Shown here: in pieces, positions 1 through 9,631 of the stretch | Layout of the letters: each line of letters starts with the position of its first letter | Position numbering within the stretch: position 1 is the first letter of the stretch | DNA from: JACJVV01 sp964581515 | GTDB lineage: Archaea; Nanobdellota; Nanobdellia; Woesearchaeales; JACJVV01 | DNA length: 64,000 bases | Assembly: GCA_964581515.1 (NCBI GenBank) | Contig: CAZOOV010000012.1 | Coordinates: 14,505 to 78,504 of the forward strand | Reading direction: 5' to 3' | The notes under the pieces: generated by a model | Seen by the model: only the letters and a program-made list of their open reading frames with translations | Told to the model about the DNA's origin: nothing | Databases searched by the model: none | Made by a program: the position numbers and the translations under genes

Positions 1-1
1 T

Positions 2-3000
2 TCATTATGTGCTGATACTTGTATTGTAACTGGTCCTGGAACTACAGCTTGCAATGGTAATGATGCTTGTGAAAGTTTAGGAGTGCCACCTTTATTTACA
101 CCATATGCTTCAGATTCCTCAAATATATTTGGACTTTATTATGATGAAGATTATTCAGGAGAGACTTGTGTAGAAACATCCAGCGGAGGATATAAATTCT
201 GTTATTATGATTATTTCTATTCAGATATATTTGATAGGACAAGTAATTATAATAGATTTACAACAGTCGATCAATGTATATCATGCAGTAAGACTGGATT
301 TTGTTATAATTATCAATCAGAAGATTCTTGTTTAACGGATAGTTGTAATTATGGACTTAATTATGGTACCTCATGTGCATGGTTTGATACTTATCCTGAA
401 ATTGGAAAGGGAATATGCTATTCTAATGATACAACAACAACAGATTTTTGTGAGACATGTGATGTTACAAATCCTGTCTTTTATAATCATAATTGTTCTC
501 AAGATATATGTAGCCTACTTGGTTATTGTTATTCTTCAACTGCAGGAATGAGCTGTACTAAATGCAGTACATTATCTACATGTAGTATTTTTGATGGGAA
601 CCAAGAAGCATGTCATGGAAATTCAAGCGGATATAGTCTTGTAGGTTATCCTCAATTATCTGGACTTGTATGTAATAGTTCAACAATTATTGAGAAAAGT
701 GATGATTCATGTGGAATTGGTTTTTGTAAATATTCAGGTAGTAGCTGCATTAAAGATGCAAATGATGATAATACTAGTGATTGTGTAGGCGCTGTTGATG
801 AAATTAGTTGTGAACAAGATAGGACTGTACCAAATACATTATTTACGGCTCAGAATTATATAAGTCAAAGTTATAAATTTTTATCATTCAGTGTGGATCT
901 TTCAAATACAAACACATATTATTGTTTATCTGATGAAGGATCTTATTGCTGTCCTAGTCATCTTATAAGCGGAGGCAATGTAGAGTTGCCAAATGGAAAT
1001 TATGACTATACTAATCTTGAAGCTAAGAAAGTATTATGGTATTTTTCATCATCTGAGTTCGGTAATCCTGAAGCAATCATGAACACAACTCTTTTAATTG
1101 ATACAAAAGCACCGCAATTTACTATTTCATCACCGGTCATAACTAATAGTACACTTGGGTATGATCTTTCTGATATTACATTCACTGTGTCGACACATGA
1201 ACCTAGTTATGATTGTTCAGATTCTATTTCAGGTGTACAAACAGGTTCTTACCTTAGTAATTCAGTAGTTGATACAACTGAAACAATAACATTTGCTGGA
1301 TATCCTGATGGCACATATACTTATCAAGTTTCATGTAAAGATCTTTATGGAAATACAAATTCTACAAGTATAGAAATAGAAGTTGATAGAATAAAATTAA
1401 TTGATAATCCACAACCAAATTGGATAACAAGAACAAATTCAACAGTTGATTTATCTGTCTGGACACTTGATAAAGAATATCCTTGTTATTTTAGTATGTT
1501 TGATCCAAGAATAGAAGTTGAAACGCGTTATCCAACTGTTACTTATCAGAGTGGGGATTATAAATATGAATCTGTAGGGCATGATTTGATAAATTCTGAT
1601 ACATATCAATATCAAATTACATGTTACACTGATGTTAGTAAATCTGTAGTTGCTGATAGGACATCACAAATATTTACAATTGATATGGAGCCTACAACAA
1701 GTAATATATGGGTAGATGATAATGGTGTATATGAAGCTGTGGATCCTGAGGATTATTATACTAATCCGATTATAAAAATAAATTGTACTGATACTTATCA
1801 GGGTCCACCAAGGGAATTTGGTTGTTCTCAGATAGATTATTGTATCAATTTAGGAACTGCGTGTACTCCTACTGCTGGAACAACAGTGAATAATGATTCA
1901 TATGCATTTAGTCCTGTTGTTACTGATAGCGGTTATTATTACATCTGTGTTCAGACTCAGGATGCTGGTGGAAATACAGAACTAGCATATTGTGAGACTA
2001 TGAATATAGATCTACTGCCCCCTACTGTAGAAATATTACTTCCTGCAGATTATAATGTGATTGGTGTGCCTAATTTTGATTTTAACGGTAACTGGAATGA
2101 CCAATTAAGACCTTCAGCAATGTATGCAAAAATTGTGAATGAAAACGGTTATCAAATGACTGTTGGTCAACTTTCAATCACTGGAACATCTGGAACTGGA
2201 ACATTTGCAGGAACTACAACATTAAACAGGCTGTATGCTGGACTTAATACTTTGACTGTTGTTGCAATTGATCAATCTGGAAATTATAAGACTGATTCAG
2301 TATACTTTTATTATGATGTATTCCCTCCTGATATAGATAAAGCAGAGATCTGGGGAGAAAATATTGCTGATCAGGGTGCAACATGGACAATAGGTGGCGG
2401 TGGTGTTGAAAATACAGTAATCGATTTAGAATTTTTTGAAATTGTAGTGGATGAGGTTATTGAAGATGATCATGAATATGGATATAGGCTTTTAGTGAAA
2501 CTTACAACAAATGATTATCAATACCTTGATATAAATAATATGTGGAGCAATGATGTTGCAGGTAATGTAACTATCACTGAAGTTGCAGACCCTACTATAA
2601 CATATAATGCAAATCTTACTTATAATGCTACAGATAATACATATTATGCTCTTTTTACAGATATTTTTGAACTTGGAAATCATACTGTGGAGTATTTTGT
2701 AGAAGATAATTTTGCAAATAAGAATGATTATATGCATTCTTTTTATGTGAATGATACAACAGAACCTTTCTTTGAAGTACAGATTATGGATTCATCAGGA
2801 CAAAATGTAAGCAGTCTACAATATGGTTCATATACTGTGGTGATTACACCATCAGAACCTATATCTGAACTTAAATATCTGAATTATACATTTGATAGCA
2901 AGATTAAAGCAGTACAATTGACACAAACAAGTGGGAATGAATTACGTGGAGATCTTATACTTTCTACTTCAGATCTTGATCTCTTGGAACTATCAAATAA

Positions 3001-6000
3001 ACGTGCGACATTCAGCATACTTGGTGAGGATATGCATGGTCTTTTAGGATCTACTATCACTTTCATAAAGTATTTTTATATCAACACAGCGGGGCCTCTA
3101 AAGCCAGAGATATTTACTCCAGATATAAGCGTTATACCTACTGCTTATTCACAAGACCCTAATTATGTGATTGAAGGGAGAGTATACAAAGATCAAGATG
3201 AGGGTCTTCGTGATGGTACTGTAAAAATGAGGAGAAATACACTTGAAGCTGATTATAGCAGTTCAAGTTGGATTGAAGAAGGAACAACTGGCACAATGAC
3301 TAATAATTTGCACCATAAATGGGATCCACAGACTTATGGTGATCTTATAACTTTCAAAGATAATAATACAATAAATCTTCATGATTACAACGATAGTTTT
3401 GTAGTGGGCAGATATATCGGATTTGATACAAATCCAAGACAGAATGAGAAGTTATATAGGATTGTTTCCAAGGTTTTCACTAATAATGATGGTGTTAAAC
3501 AACTTTATGATATTGTTGTTGACCCTGCAATTACTGGTTATGAAGGGCTTAGTTCAGGAGATCAATTCCAGGAAGTAATACATGTCTATGATAAGGAAGC
3601 TCCTGATGGTTGGTTTAACATGAGTGTTGTACTTGATCAAGGAAATAATTATTTCTTTGCAAGTGGATTTGAAGGAAATAATGAAGGTTCATATTCAGAT
3701 ATATTTGCTATCATATATGATAATCTTGTTCCTGAAATAATAAATAATTCTCCTGCAGATGGTACTGTAACAGGGGATACTAATGTGCCTGTATATGTTT
3801 ATGTTGATCCAACAGGTTCAAATGTATCAAGTTATTCTATGTTTATTAATCGTCAGAGTGTGCCATTAACTTTGGATTATGATTCAGGATATGCAAAAAT
3901 TAGCTATAATTATGAAGAATCATTGACAACTGGAAATTATTCTGTGAATTTTGGAGTAGCAGATATGGCAGGAAATTATAAGTCACATAATTGGTCTTTT
4001 ACTATTGATTCCTCAGCACCACATGATCCTACAATTACACCTAATTCAATGATTAGTGATTTAACACCATTAATCACAATAACATTCCCTCAAGAAGTTA
4101 TTTTGGATGAAGTTATCGTTGAGGGAACATCAGTTACATATTCATTGAATACTACTTCATTGATGAATTATGATGGAACAAGTTATACTTATCAAATAAC
4201 AAGTGCAAATCCTACATTTAGTGGTGAATATGAAGTTCAGGTTAAAGCAAGGAGAAAAGTTGGTGAAGGTTATGGTAATCAAGGTTCTTTTACTCAAGCA
4301 TTTATTGTTGATACAACACCTCCAGTCATTACGCAAATAACAGATAATATTCAAAACCCTTATCTTCCTGTATATATATTATTGACGACAGATGAAAATG
4401 CAATATGTAGATATGGTTTTTATGATGGAACTTATGATGATCTTACAAATGGTGCACTTGTTGAGACATATTCAACAGAACACACTCTTCCAGTCTATGA
4501 ATTAATGGCACTTAATACTAATGCTTATGTTGGATGTGTTGATATGGCGGGCAATAAGATGACACAACTTGAGATTGTCAATATAAGTGTGGATTCATTA
4601 TTGTTCCCTGCACCTAAAATACATATACCTGAATCTACAACAGAAGTTGTGACTTTAAATCAATTTAATATTATAGGGAGCACTTTTGATGAGATTGATC
4701 CTTTGATGTGGGTACCTAGTGTTAATCTTATTCTTGGCAGGAGCCGTTATTTTTATACAAATGATGTTGAATTTGAACAGAATTTTTATACCACATCACT
4801 TCCTTTAGTAAACATAACAGCAGTGGATCCTACTGGGGGATTTTCACATGATCAATCTGCAAATGCTATAGTGGTACAAGATGCATCAGGTGTTTTTCAA
4901 CCAGGATATTATGTTGATTTCAGTCAAAATAGAAGAAATAATTATACTCTCTATAATATTAAATCTGTGATTGATATTGCTGAATCTATGATTGTTGATA
5001 TGAAAATGGTCACTTTTTATGATGAGCTTCCTGGTAATCTTGATACTAGCCAAACATTGTATGTTTATAATCAAAGAGCACCTTCTGGATGGTTTGAGTA
5101 TTTGATGCCACTATCTGAAGGAAATAATTTCTTTTATGCTGCTGCACAAAATAGTTTTGGAGAAGGTGAAAGAACAAGCATCTATAATATAGTTAAAGAT
5201 ACAAGTAATCCTGAATTATATGATGAGTTCCCTCATCAAGGTGAAGTAATAGGAGAAGAAGATATTGAAGTTAGTGTTATTGCTGATGGAACATCATCAA
5301 ATATTGAGTCTGTAGATTTCAAAATAGATTCAGTACCTGTTAGTGCACAAATACAATATATTGAGGATTATGAATCAAAACTCTTTTATCAGACAACAAG
5401 AAATAATGGAATACATTATGTCTATGTAAAAGCAATCGATGGTTCAGGTAATTCTGCAAGTAAAAATTGGTCATTTGAAATTGACGCAAGCGTACCTGAA
5501 AGGCCAAATATTTATCCTAATACTTATATTAATGATACTCAACCTACAATTGATATACAATTCAATGATATTGTATCTCTTAAATCAGCTAAGTTAATTG
5601 GACTCGATAATGGATATAATAAAGACTTTACAAGTTCAGTAGGAAATTTAACTAATGATAGATTTGTATATCCTTCAGTAGATAATCTTGGACAACAAAA
5701 TATGGAATTGGAATATAAAGTTGAAGTGAGAGCAAGCAAGATTGGAATTGTTAGTCCAGGTACAGGATTTTGGTATGAAAAATTTGTTGTTGACAGAAGA
5801 GCTCCTGATGTAATAGATTTCCCAGAAGAGATAACAACATCACAAATCCCTGTTGAGTTCCTTATGATTACTGATGAAGATTCAATGTGTAGATTTAGTG
5901 AAACAGATAAGACTTATTATGAAATGGAAAATGATCTTGATGAGGATTTTATTGAATATCATTTTGCATCAGCGCAAGTTTCATCTTCAAAGACACAGAT

Positions 6001-9000
6001 GTATATAAGATGTAGAGATGTTGCAGGTAATGTGATGGATAGTTCTATAGTAATAGGAATAAATCAAGATGCTAGTCCTATAAGATGTGGTGATGGTGTA
6101 ATTGACGGTGCAGAAACATGTGATAGTAATAGCCTCGGAGGAGTATCTAATTGTGCAGATTTAGGCTATATCAGTGGTAGTATATCATGTATCCCTCCTG
6201 GACAGCCAAATCAATGTCAATTTAATCTTACAAGCTGTGTTTCAAGAACATGTCAAGAGGACTTGGATTGTGATGATGATATGATCTGTGTAGATGGTTC
6301 ATGTATTCTTGGTTGTTATGATGATTCCGATTGTGCTTCTGGAAAAATATGTAGTTCAGGACAATGTGTTGTTGATGGTGAAGAAGAACCTACTTTATGT
6401 GGTAATGATGTTGTTGAACCTGGTGAAACATGTGATGGTAATGATTGGGGTAGGGTTTCGGGATGTTCAGATATACCTGGGTTTGTCTCAGGAATACTTA
6501 AGTGCAATCAAAATAATTGTCATTTTGATACTGAGTTGTGTGAGAAAAAACCAGTAGAATGTAATAATGGGGTTATTGAAGAAGGAGAACAATGTGAAAA
6601 TGGTGTTGGAAATAAGACTTGTGAATCATTTGGACTTATTAGTGGAACATTGGGATGTACAGATTGTATGTTTGACACTACTGGTTGTGATGGGGAAGTT
6701 GGTCTTTGTGATGATGGTGTTGTAAATATAGGTGAACAATGTGATACTCCTGTATATCCTTTAAGTTCTTGCAGTGAAATGAATTCAAATTTTGTCAGTG
6801 GAGGTCTTGGTTGTGAAGATTGTGTATTGACAACTGATTTTTGTGAAGTTGATTATGGATGTAATGATCATATAGTCAACCCTAGCGAGGAATGTGATAG
6901 AAGTATTGGAACTGCTTCATGTAGGTCATTTGATAGATTTATTGCAGGTCCATTGACATGTGGTACAGATTGTTATTTTGATACATCTGCATGTATAATG
7001 GAAACAAATCCTTGTGGAAATGGTTGGCTTGATGCATCTAATAATGAGGCTTGTGATTATAATGACCCTAGTTTTAATCTTGATTGTACAGATATTGATA
7101 ATTATTTATATGGGGAAGTGTGGTGTGATCAAGAATGTAATTTACAACATAATTGCTCTAAAGATCCCCCTCCAGCTCTACCTTCTTGTGGGAATGATAT
7201 GATTGATCCTGAACTTAATGAACAGTGTGAATCAAGTATCATATTAAGGTCATGTCATGAACTGGGTTATTCTGAAGCGGATGTTGGTTCATATCCTAGT
7301 TGTTATTCTCCTGGTACGCCTGATGAATGTCAATATAATACAGTTCCTTGTGGTACTACGCCTTTATGTAATAATGGAGAGATTTGGCTTTGTAATGATA
7401 TCAACCCTATATGGGTAGACGGAAATGCATTATGTGTTGGAAATAATTTTGATACAAGTACTTGTTGGTCTCTTGATACACCAAGCATCAATACTGATTT
7501 TGATTTTGAAGTACAAAGCCATTATATAGATCTTTCTGGAACTGTAGAAAATGCAAAGAGCCTCGAGGTTTATGTGAATGGTGTATTAGTAGGTAATTAT
7601 ACTTTTACAAACAGATCACAACAACAGTTCTTATTTGAAGATATATATCTTCCAGAATCAACAGAAACTGGCGATGGTATGAATAATGTAACATTTATCG
7701 TAGAAGGAGTTTTCCCAAATATTGTATTTACTGATACCAATCTTGTTAAAGTTGATCCTGTCGGTCCTTTAATATATATCATCTCTCCTGTAAATTTGAT
7801 GGCGTCTTCAGATCTGCCTACAATACAGATAAATACAACAAAAGATTCTACTTGTTATATTAATTATACTTCTTTTTCTACAAATCATGTGCAATATTTC
7901 TCAACAGTTGATGGATATAATCATTCAGTGACTTTAGAATATCCTCTTGCGAAAGATCAGAATAATCCTGTTGATATTGTGTGTGAAGATTATCTTGGTA
8001 ATGAGGCTTCAATGAATGTTGAGATTTTTGTTGATACTGATGTCCCAGAAATTACTTATGTGAATTTGACAACACCTGATAGATATGTCATCTCTGAAAC
8101 TTCTAATTCCAAACATGTGATGATATATGATACACTTAATTCTACATTGCTTGTACTTGCTGACTCGCCTGTAAGGTGTAAATATGGAATAAATACACAA
8201 TCTTATGGGGAAATGGTCGACTATGATTCATTGATTCAAGTTTACTTAACTATTTGGGAGTCTAGGGATATAATACAAGAAGAAGATGAATCTTTGTATA
8301 TTTATACAATCTGTGAAGATGAAGCTGGTTTACAGTCAGATCCTTACGAATTAAAAATCGAAGTTGATCAAAATGCACCATTAGTAATAACTGATCTAAA
8401 CAGTCTATGGACAAATGAGGATCAGCCTACTTTATGGATAAAGACAAATAGGTTGGCAGAATGTAAGATGAAGTTTGAAGGAACAGAAAGAGATATGACT
8501 TGGCAGAAAATAGATAATGAACATAGATATAGTATAAGCACGTCACTTTTTGATAATCTTGAGCTGTTACATGATGCTCAGTATGAATTTGAAGTTACAT
8601 GTGAGATCTCTGGTTTTGATTCAGATACTATCTCTATTTTTATAACACCTGATCTTGTTATTCCTTTCATTGATATATTGTCTCCAAATGATCAATATGT
8701 TTCAGTATTATCAAATATTGATATCAGTATAAGTACTGAGAGAAAATCAATAGTTGGGCTAGAAATAAATGAATCATTAAGAGATACACAAAATACTACT
8801 TCAGGCTCAATTGTATTTAATGATGTATTCTTGGTAAATGGACATAATCTAATCCGGGCATCTGTTACAGATAAAGCAAGCAATACAAATAGTACAGAAA
8901 TTTCTGTCTATTATTCAGGACCTCAGGATTATCCTCGTGTGACCAGGATTGCTCCAATAGATGGAAGTGTTGTGAGCAGAGTTGATGAAGTTATTGCATA

Positions 9001-9631
9001 TGTTTGGACTGCTTATGGGGTGAATCTGAACTTAAGTAGTGGTGCTTCAGATATTATACTTAAGGATGCAAATAATGATATTATAACAACAGGGGATAAA
9101 TCATTTTCAAAAGGTGATTTCAATGATCCTGAAGGAAATTATACATTTGCTTTACAAAATAGCTTAAGTGATGGAATATACACTTGGGAAATTAAAATTG
9201 TTGATGAGTTTGGCAGAGAAGGTGACACTATAAATGCTGAATTTACAGTTAACAGATCAGCACCTCTTATTGAGCTTAATTCACCTAAACAAATTGATTC
9301 TGATCATGGTGATGATGGTCAAGCTTATCTTACAAATGAATCACAATTATATCTTAGTGGAAGGATTTTATCTGAATCATTGTTGATACAAGGTGAGACA
9401 ACATTTGAATGGAAAAATGAAGATACTGGAAATGAAGATGAAGGCGAACTCACTTTAACAAATAATAATTTTAATGAGACAATACATCTTGAATATTTAG
9501 AGATTGAAAATACACACCTTTATACTTTTAAGATATATACTAAAAATGAAGATGGACACAAGGCTGAATTATCTTTCCAAGTAATCTATGATCTCAAAGC
9601 GCCTGAGCCAATACGGGTGAATATAGAGTGA
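2..9631 (+). CDS. Giant secreted Ig-like/cysteine-rich surface protein (5' partial)
   Basis: The reading frame is open from base 2, so the N-terminus lies outside the window; 3209 residues are visible. Order: a Cys-rich region (to about base 960), then many Ig-like beta-sandwich modules with linker signatures such as DTKAPQFTISSP and DLLPPTVEILLP. A block of about seven cysteine-rich repeats follows (6086-7380), each opening like CGDGVIDGAETCD or CNNGVIEEGEQCE, then more Ig-like modules to the end. Two neighbouring stretches of about 500 residues (about 3090-4600 and 4605-6075) are copies of one composite module. No C-terminal membrane helix is seen, so it is probably held by a partner. Its stop overlaps the next start (GTGA), implying coupled translation. 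Ig-like and such Cys repeats are typical of adhesins; the ligand is unknown. The role as a giant adhesin or cell-surface fibre is inferred. Confidence 0.8.
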   Translation, partial: SLCADTCIVTGPGTTACNGNDACESLGVPPLFTPYASDSSNIFGLYYDEDYSGETCVETSSGGYKFCYYDYFYSDIFDRTSNYNRFTTVDQCISCSKTGFCYNYQSEDSCLTDSCNYGLNYGTSCAWFDTYPEIGKGICYSNDTTTTDFCETCDVTNPVFYNHNCSQDICSLLGYCYSSTAGMSCTKCSTLSTCSIFDGNQEACHGNSSGYSLVGYPQLSGLVCNSSTIIEKSDDSCGIGFCKYSGSSCIKDANDDNTSDCVGAVDEISCEQDRTVPNTLFTAQNYISQSYKFLSFSVDLSNTNTYYCLSDEGSYCCPSHLISGGNVELPNGNYDYTNLEAKKVLWYFSSSEFGNPEAIMNTTLLIDTKAPQFTISSPVITNSTLGYDLSDITFTVSTHEPSYDCSDSISGVQTGSYLSNSVVDTTETITFAGYPDGTYTYQVSCKDLYGNTNSTSIEIEVDRIKLIDNPQPNWITRTNSTVDLSVWTLDKEYPCYFSMFDPRIEVETRYPTVTYQSGDYKYESVGHDLINSDTYQYQITCYTDVSKSVVADRTSQIFTIDMEPTTSNIWVDDNGVYEAVDPEDYYTNPIIKINCTDTYQGPPREFGCSQIDYCINLGTACTPTAGTTVNNDSYAFSPVVTDSGYYYICVQTQDAGGNTELAYCETMNIDLLPPTVEILLPADYNVIGVPNFDFNGNWNDQLRPSAMYAKIVNENGYQMTVGQLSITGTSGTGTFAGTTTLNRLYAGLNTLTVVAIDQSGNYKTDSVYFYYDVFPPDIDKAEIWGENIADQGATWTIGGGGVENTVIDLEFFEIVVDEVIEDDHEYGYRLLVKLTTNDYQYLDINNMWSNDVAGNVTITEVADPTITYNANLTYNATDNTYYALFTDIFELGNHTVEYFVEDNFANKNDYMHSFYVNDTTEPFFEVQIMDSSGQNVSSLQYGSYTVVITPSEPISELKYLNYTFDSKIKAVQLTQTSGNELRGDLILSTSDLDLLELSNKRATFSILGEDMHGLLGSTITFIKYFYINTAGPLKPEIFTPDISVIPTAYSQDPNYVIEGRVYKDQDEGLRDGTVKMRRNTLEADYSSSSWIEEGTTGTMTNNLHHKWDPQTYGDLITFKDNNTINLHDYNDSFVVGRYIGFDTNPRQNEKLYRIVSKVFTNNDGVKQLYDIVVDPAITGYEGLSSGDQFQEVIHVYDKEAPDGWFNMSVVLDQGNNYFFASGFEGNNEGSYSDIFAIIYDNLVPEIINNSPADGTVTGDTNVPVYVYVDPTGSNVSSYSMFINRQSVPLTLDYDSGYAKISYNYEESLTTGNYSVNFGVADMAGNYKSHNWSFTIDSSAPHDPTITPNSMISDLTPLITITFPQEVILDEVIVEGTSVTYSLNTTSLMNYDGTSYTYQITSANPTFSGEYEVQVKARRKVGEGYGNQGSFTQAFIVDTTPPVITQITDNIQNPYLPVYILLTTDENAICRYGFYDGTYDDLTNGALVETYSTEHTLPVYELMALNTNAYVGCVDMAGNKMTQLEIVNISVDSLLFPAPKIHIPESTTEVVTLNQFNIIGSTFDEIDPLMWVPSVNLILGRSRYFYTNDVEFEQNFYTTSLPLVNITAVDPTGGFSHDQSANAIVVQDASGVFQPGYYVDFSQNRRNNYTLYNIKSVIDIAESMIVDMKMVTFYDELPGNLDTSQTLYVYNQRAPSGWFEYLMPLSEGNNFFYAAAQNSFGEGERTSIYNIVKDTSNPELYDEFPHQGEVIGEEDIEVSVIADGTSSNIESVDFKIDSVPVSAQIQYIEDYESKLFYQTTRNNGIHYVYVKAIDGSGNSASKNWSFEIDASVPERPNIYPNTYINDTQPTIDIQFNDIVSLKSAKLIGLDNGYNKDFTSSVGNLTNDRFVYPSVDNLGQQNMELEYKVEVRASKIGIVSPGTGFWYEKFVVDRRAPDVIDFPEEITTSQIPVEFLMITDEDSMCRFSETDKTYYEMENDLDEDFIEYHFASAQVSSSKTQMYIRCRDVAGNVMDSSIVIGINQDASPIRCGDGVIDGAETCDSNSLGGVSNCADLGYISGSISCIPPGQPNQCQFNLTSCVSRTCQEDLDCDDDMICVDGSCILGCYDDSDCASGKICSSGQCVVDGEEEPTLCGNDVVEPGETCDGNDWGRVSGCSDIPGFVSGILKCNQNNCHFDTELCEKKPVECNNGVIEEGEQCENGVGNKTCESFGLISGTLGCTDCMFDTTGCDGEVGLCDDGVVNIGEQCDTPVYPLSSCSEMNSNFVSGGLGCEDCVLTTDFCEVDYGCNDHIVNPSEECDRSIGTASCRSFDRFIAGPLTCGTDCYFDTSACIMETNPCGNGWLDASNNEACDYNDPSFNLDCTDIDNYLYGEVWCDQECNLQHNCSKDPPPALPSCGNDMIDPELNEQCESSIILRSCHELGYSEADVGSYPSCYSPGTPDECQYNTVPCGTTPLCNNGEIWLCNDINPIWVDGNALCVGNNFDTSTCWSLDTPSINTDFDFEVQSHYIDLSGTVENAKSLEVYVNGVLVGNYTFTNRSQQQFLFEDIYLPESTETGDGMNNVTFIVEGVFPNIVFTDTNLVKVDPVGPLIYIISPVNLMASSDLPTIQINTTKDSTCYINYTSFSTNHVQYFSTVDGYNHSVTLEYPLAKDQNNPVDIVCEDYLGNEASMNVEIFVDTDVPEITYVNLTTPDRYVISETSNSKHVMIYDTLNSTLLVLADSPVRCKYGINTQSYGEMVDYDSLIQVYLTIWESRDIIQEEDESLYIYTICEDEAGLQSDPYELKIEVDQNAPLVITDLNSLWTNEDQPTLWIKTNRLAECKMKFEGTERDMTWQKIDNEHRYSISTSLFDNLELLHDAQYEFEVTCEISGFDSDTISIFITPDLVIPFIDILSPNDQYVSVLSNIDISISTERKSIVGLEINESLRDTQNTTSGSIVFNDVFLVNGHNLIRASVTDKASNTNSTEISVYYSGPQDYPRVTRIAPIDGSVVSRVDEVIAYVWTAYGVNLNLSSGASDIILKDANNDIITTGDKSFSKGDFNDPEGNYTFALQNSLSDGIYTWEIKIVDEFGREGDTINAEFTVNRSAPLIELNSPKQIDSDHGDDGQAYLTNESQLYLSGRILSESLLIQGETTFEWKNEDTGNEDEGELTLTNNNFNETIHLEYLEIENTHLYTFKIYTKNEDGHKAELSFQVIYDLKAPEPIRVNIE
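3090..6075 (+). repeat. Tandem ~500-residue module duplication inside the giant surface gene
   Basis: Two consecutive segments share the same order of landmarks. Copy A (about 3090-4600) has KEAPDGWFNMSVVLDQGNN, then HNWSFTIDSSAPHDPTITPN, then DMAGNKM. Copy B (about 4605-6075) has QRAPSGWFEYLMPLSEGNN, then KNWSFEIDASVPERPNIYPN, then DVAGNVM. The protein level match is clear by eye but diverged, so this is an old duplication and not a recent DNA repeat. Confidence 0.7.

Noticed and set aside
2492..8883. Many minus-strand and offset-frame reading frames of 60-90 codons within the giant surface gene
   Set aside because: They lie wholly inside a strongly coding, repeat-rich frame, have no promoter or ribosome-binding site and no family motifs; they are shadows of the low-complexity codons.
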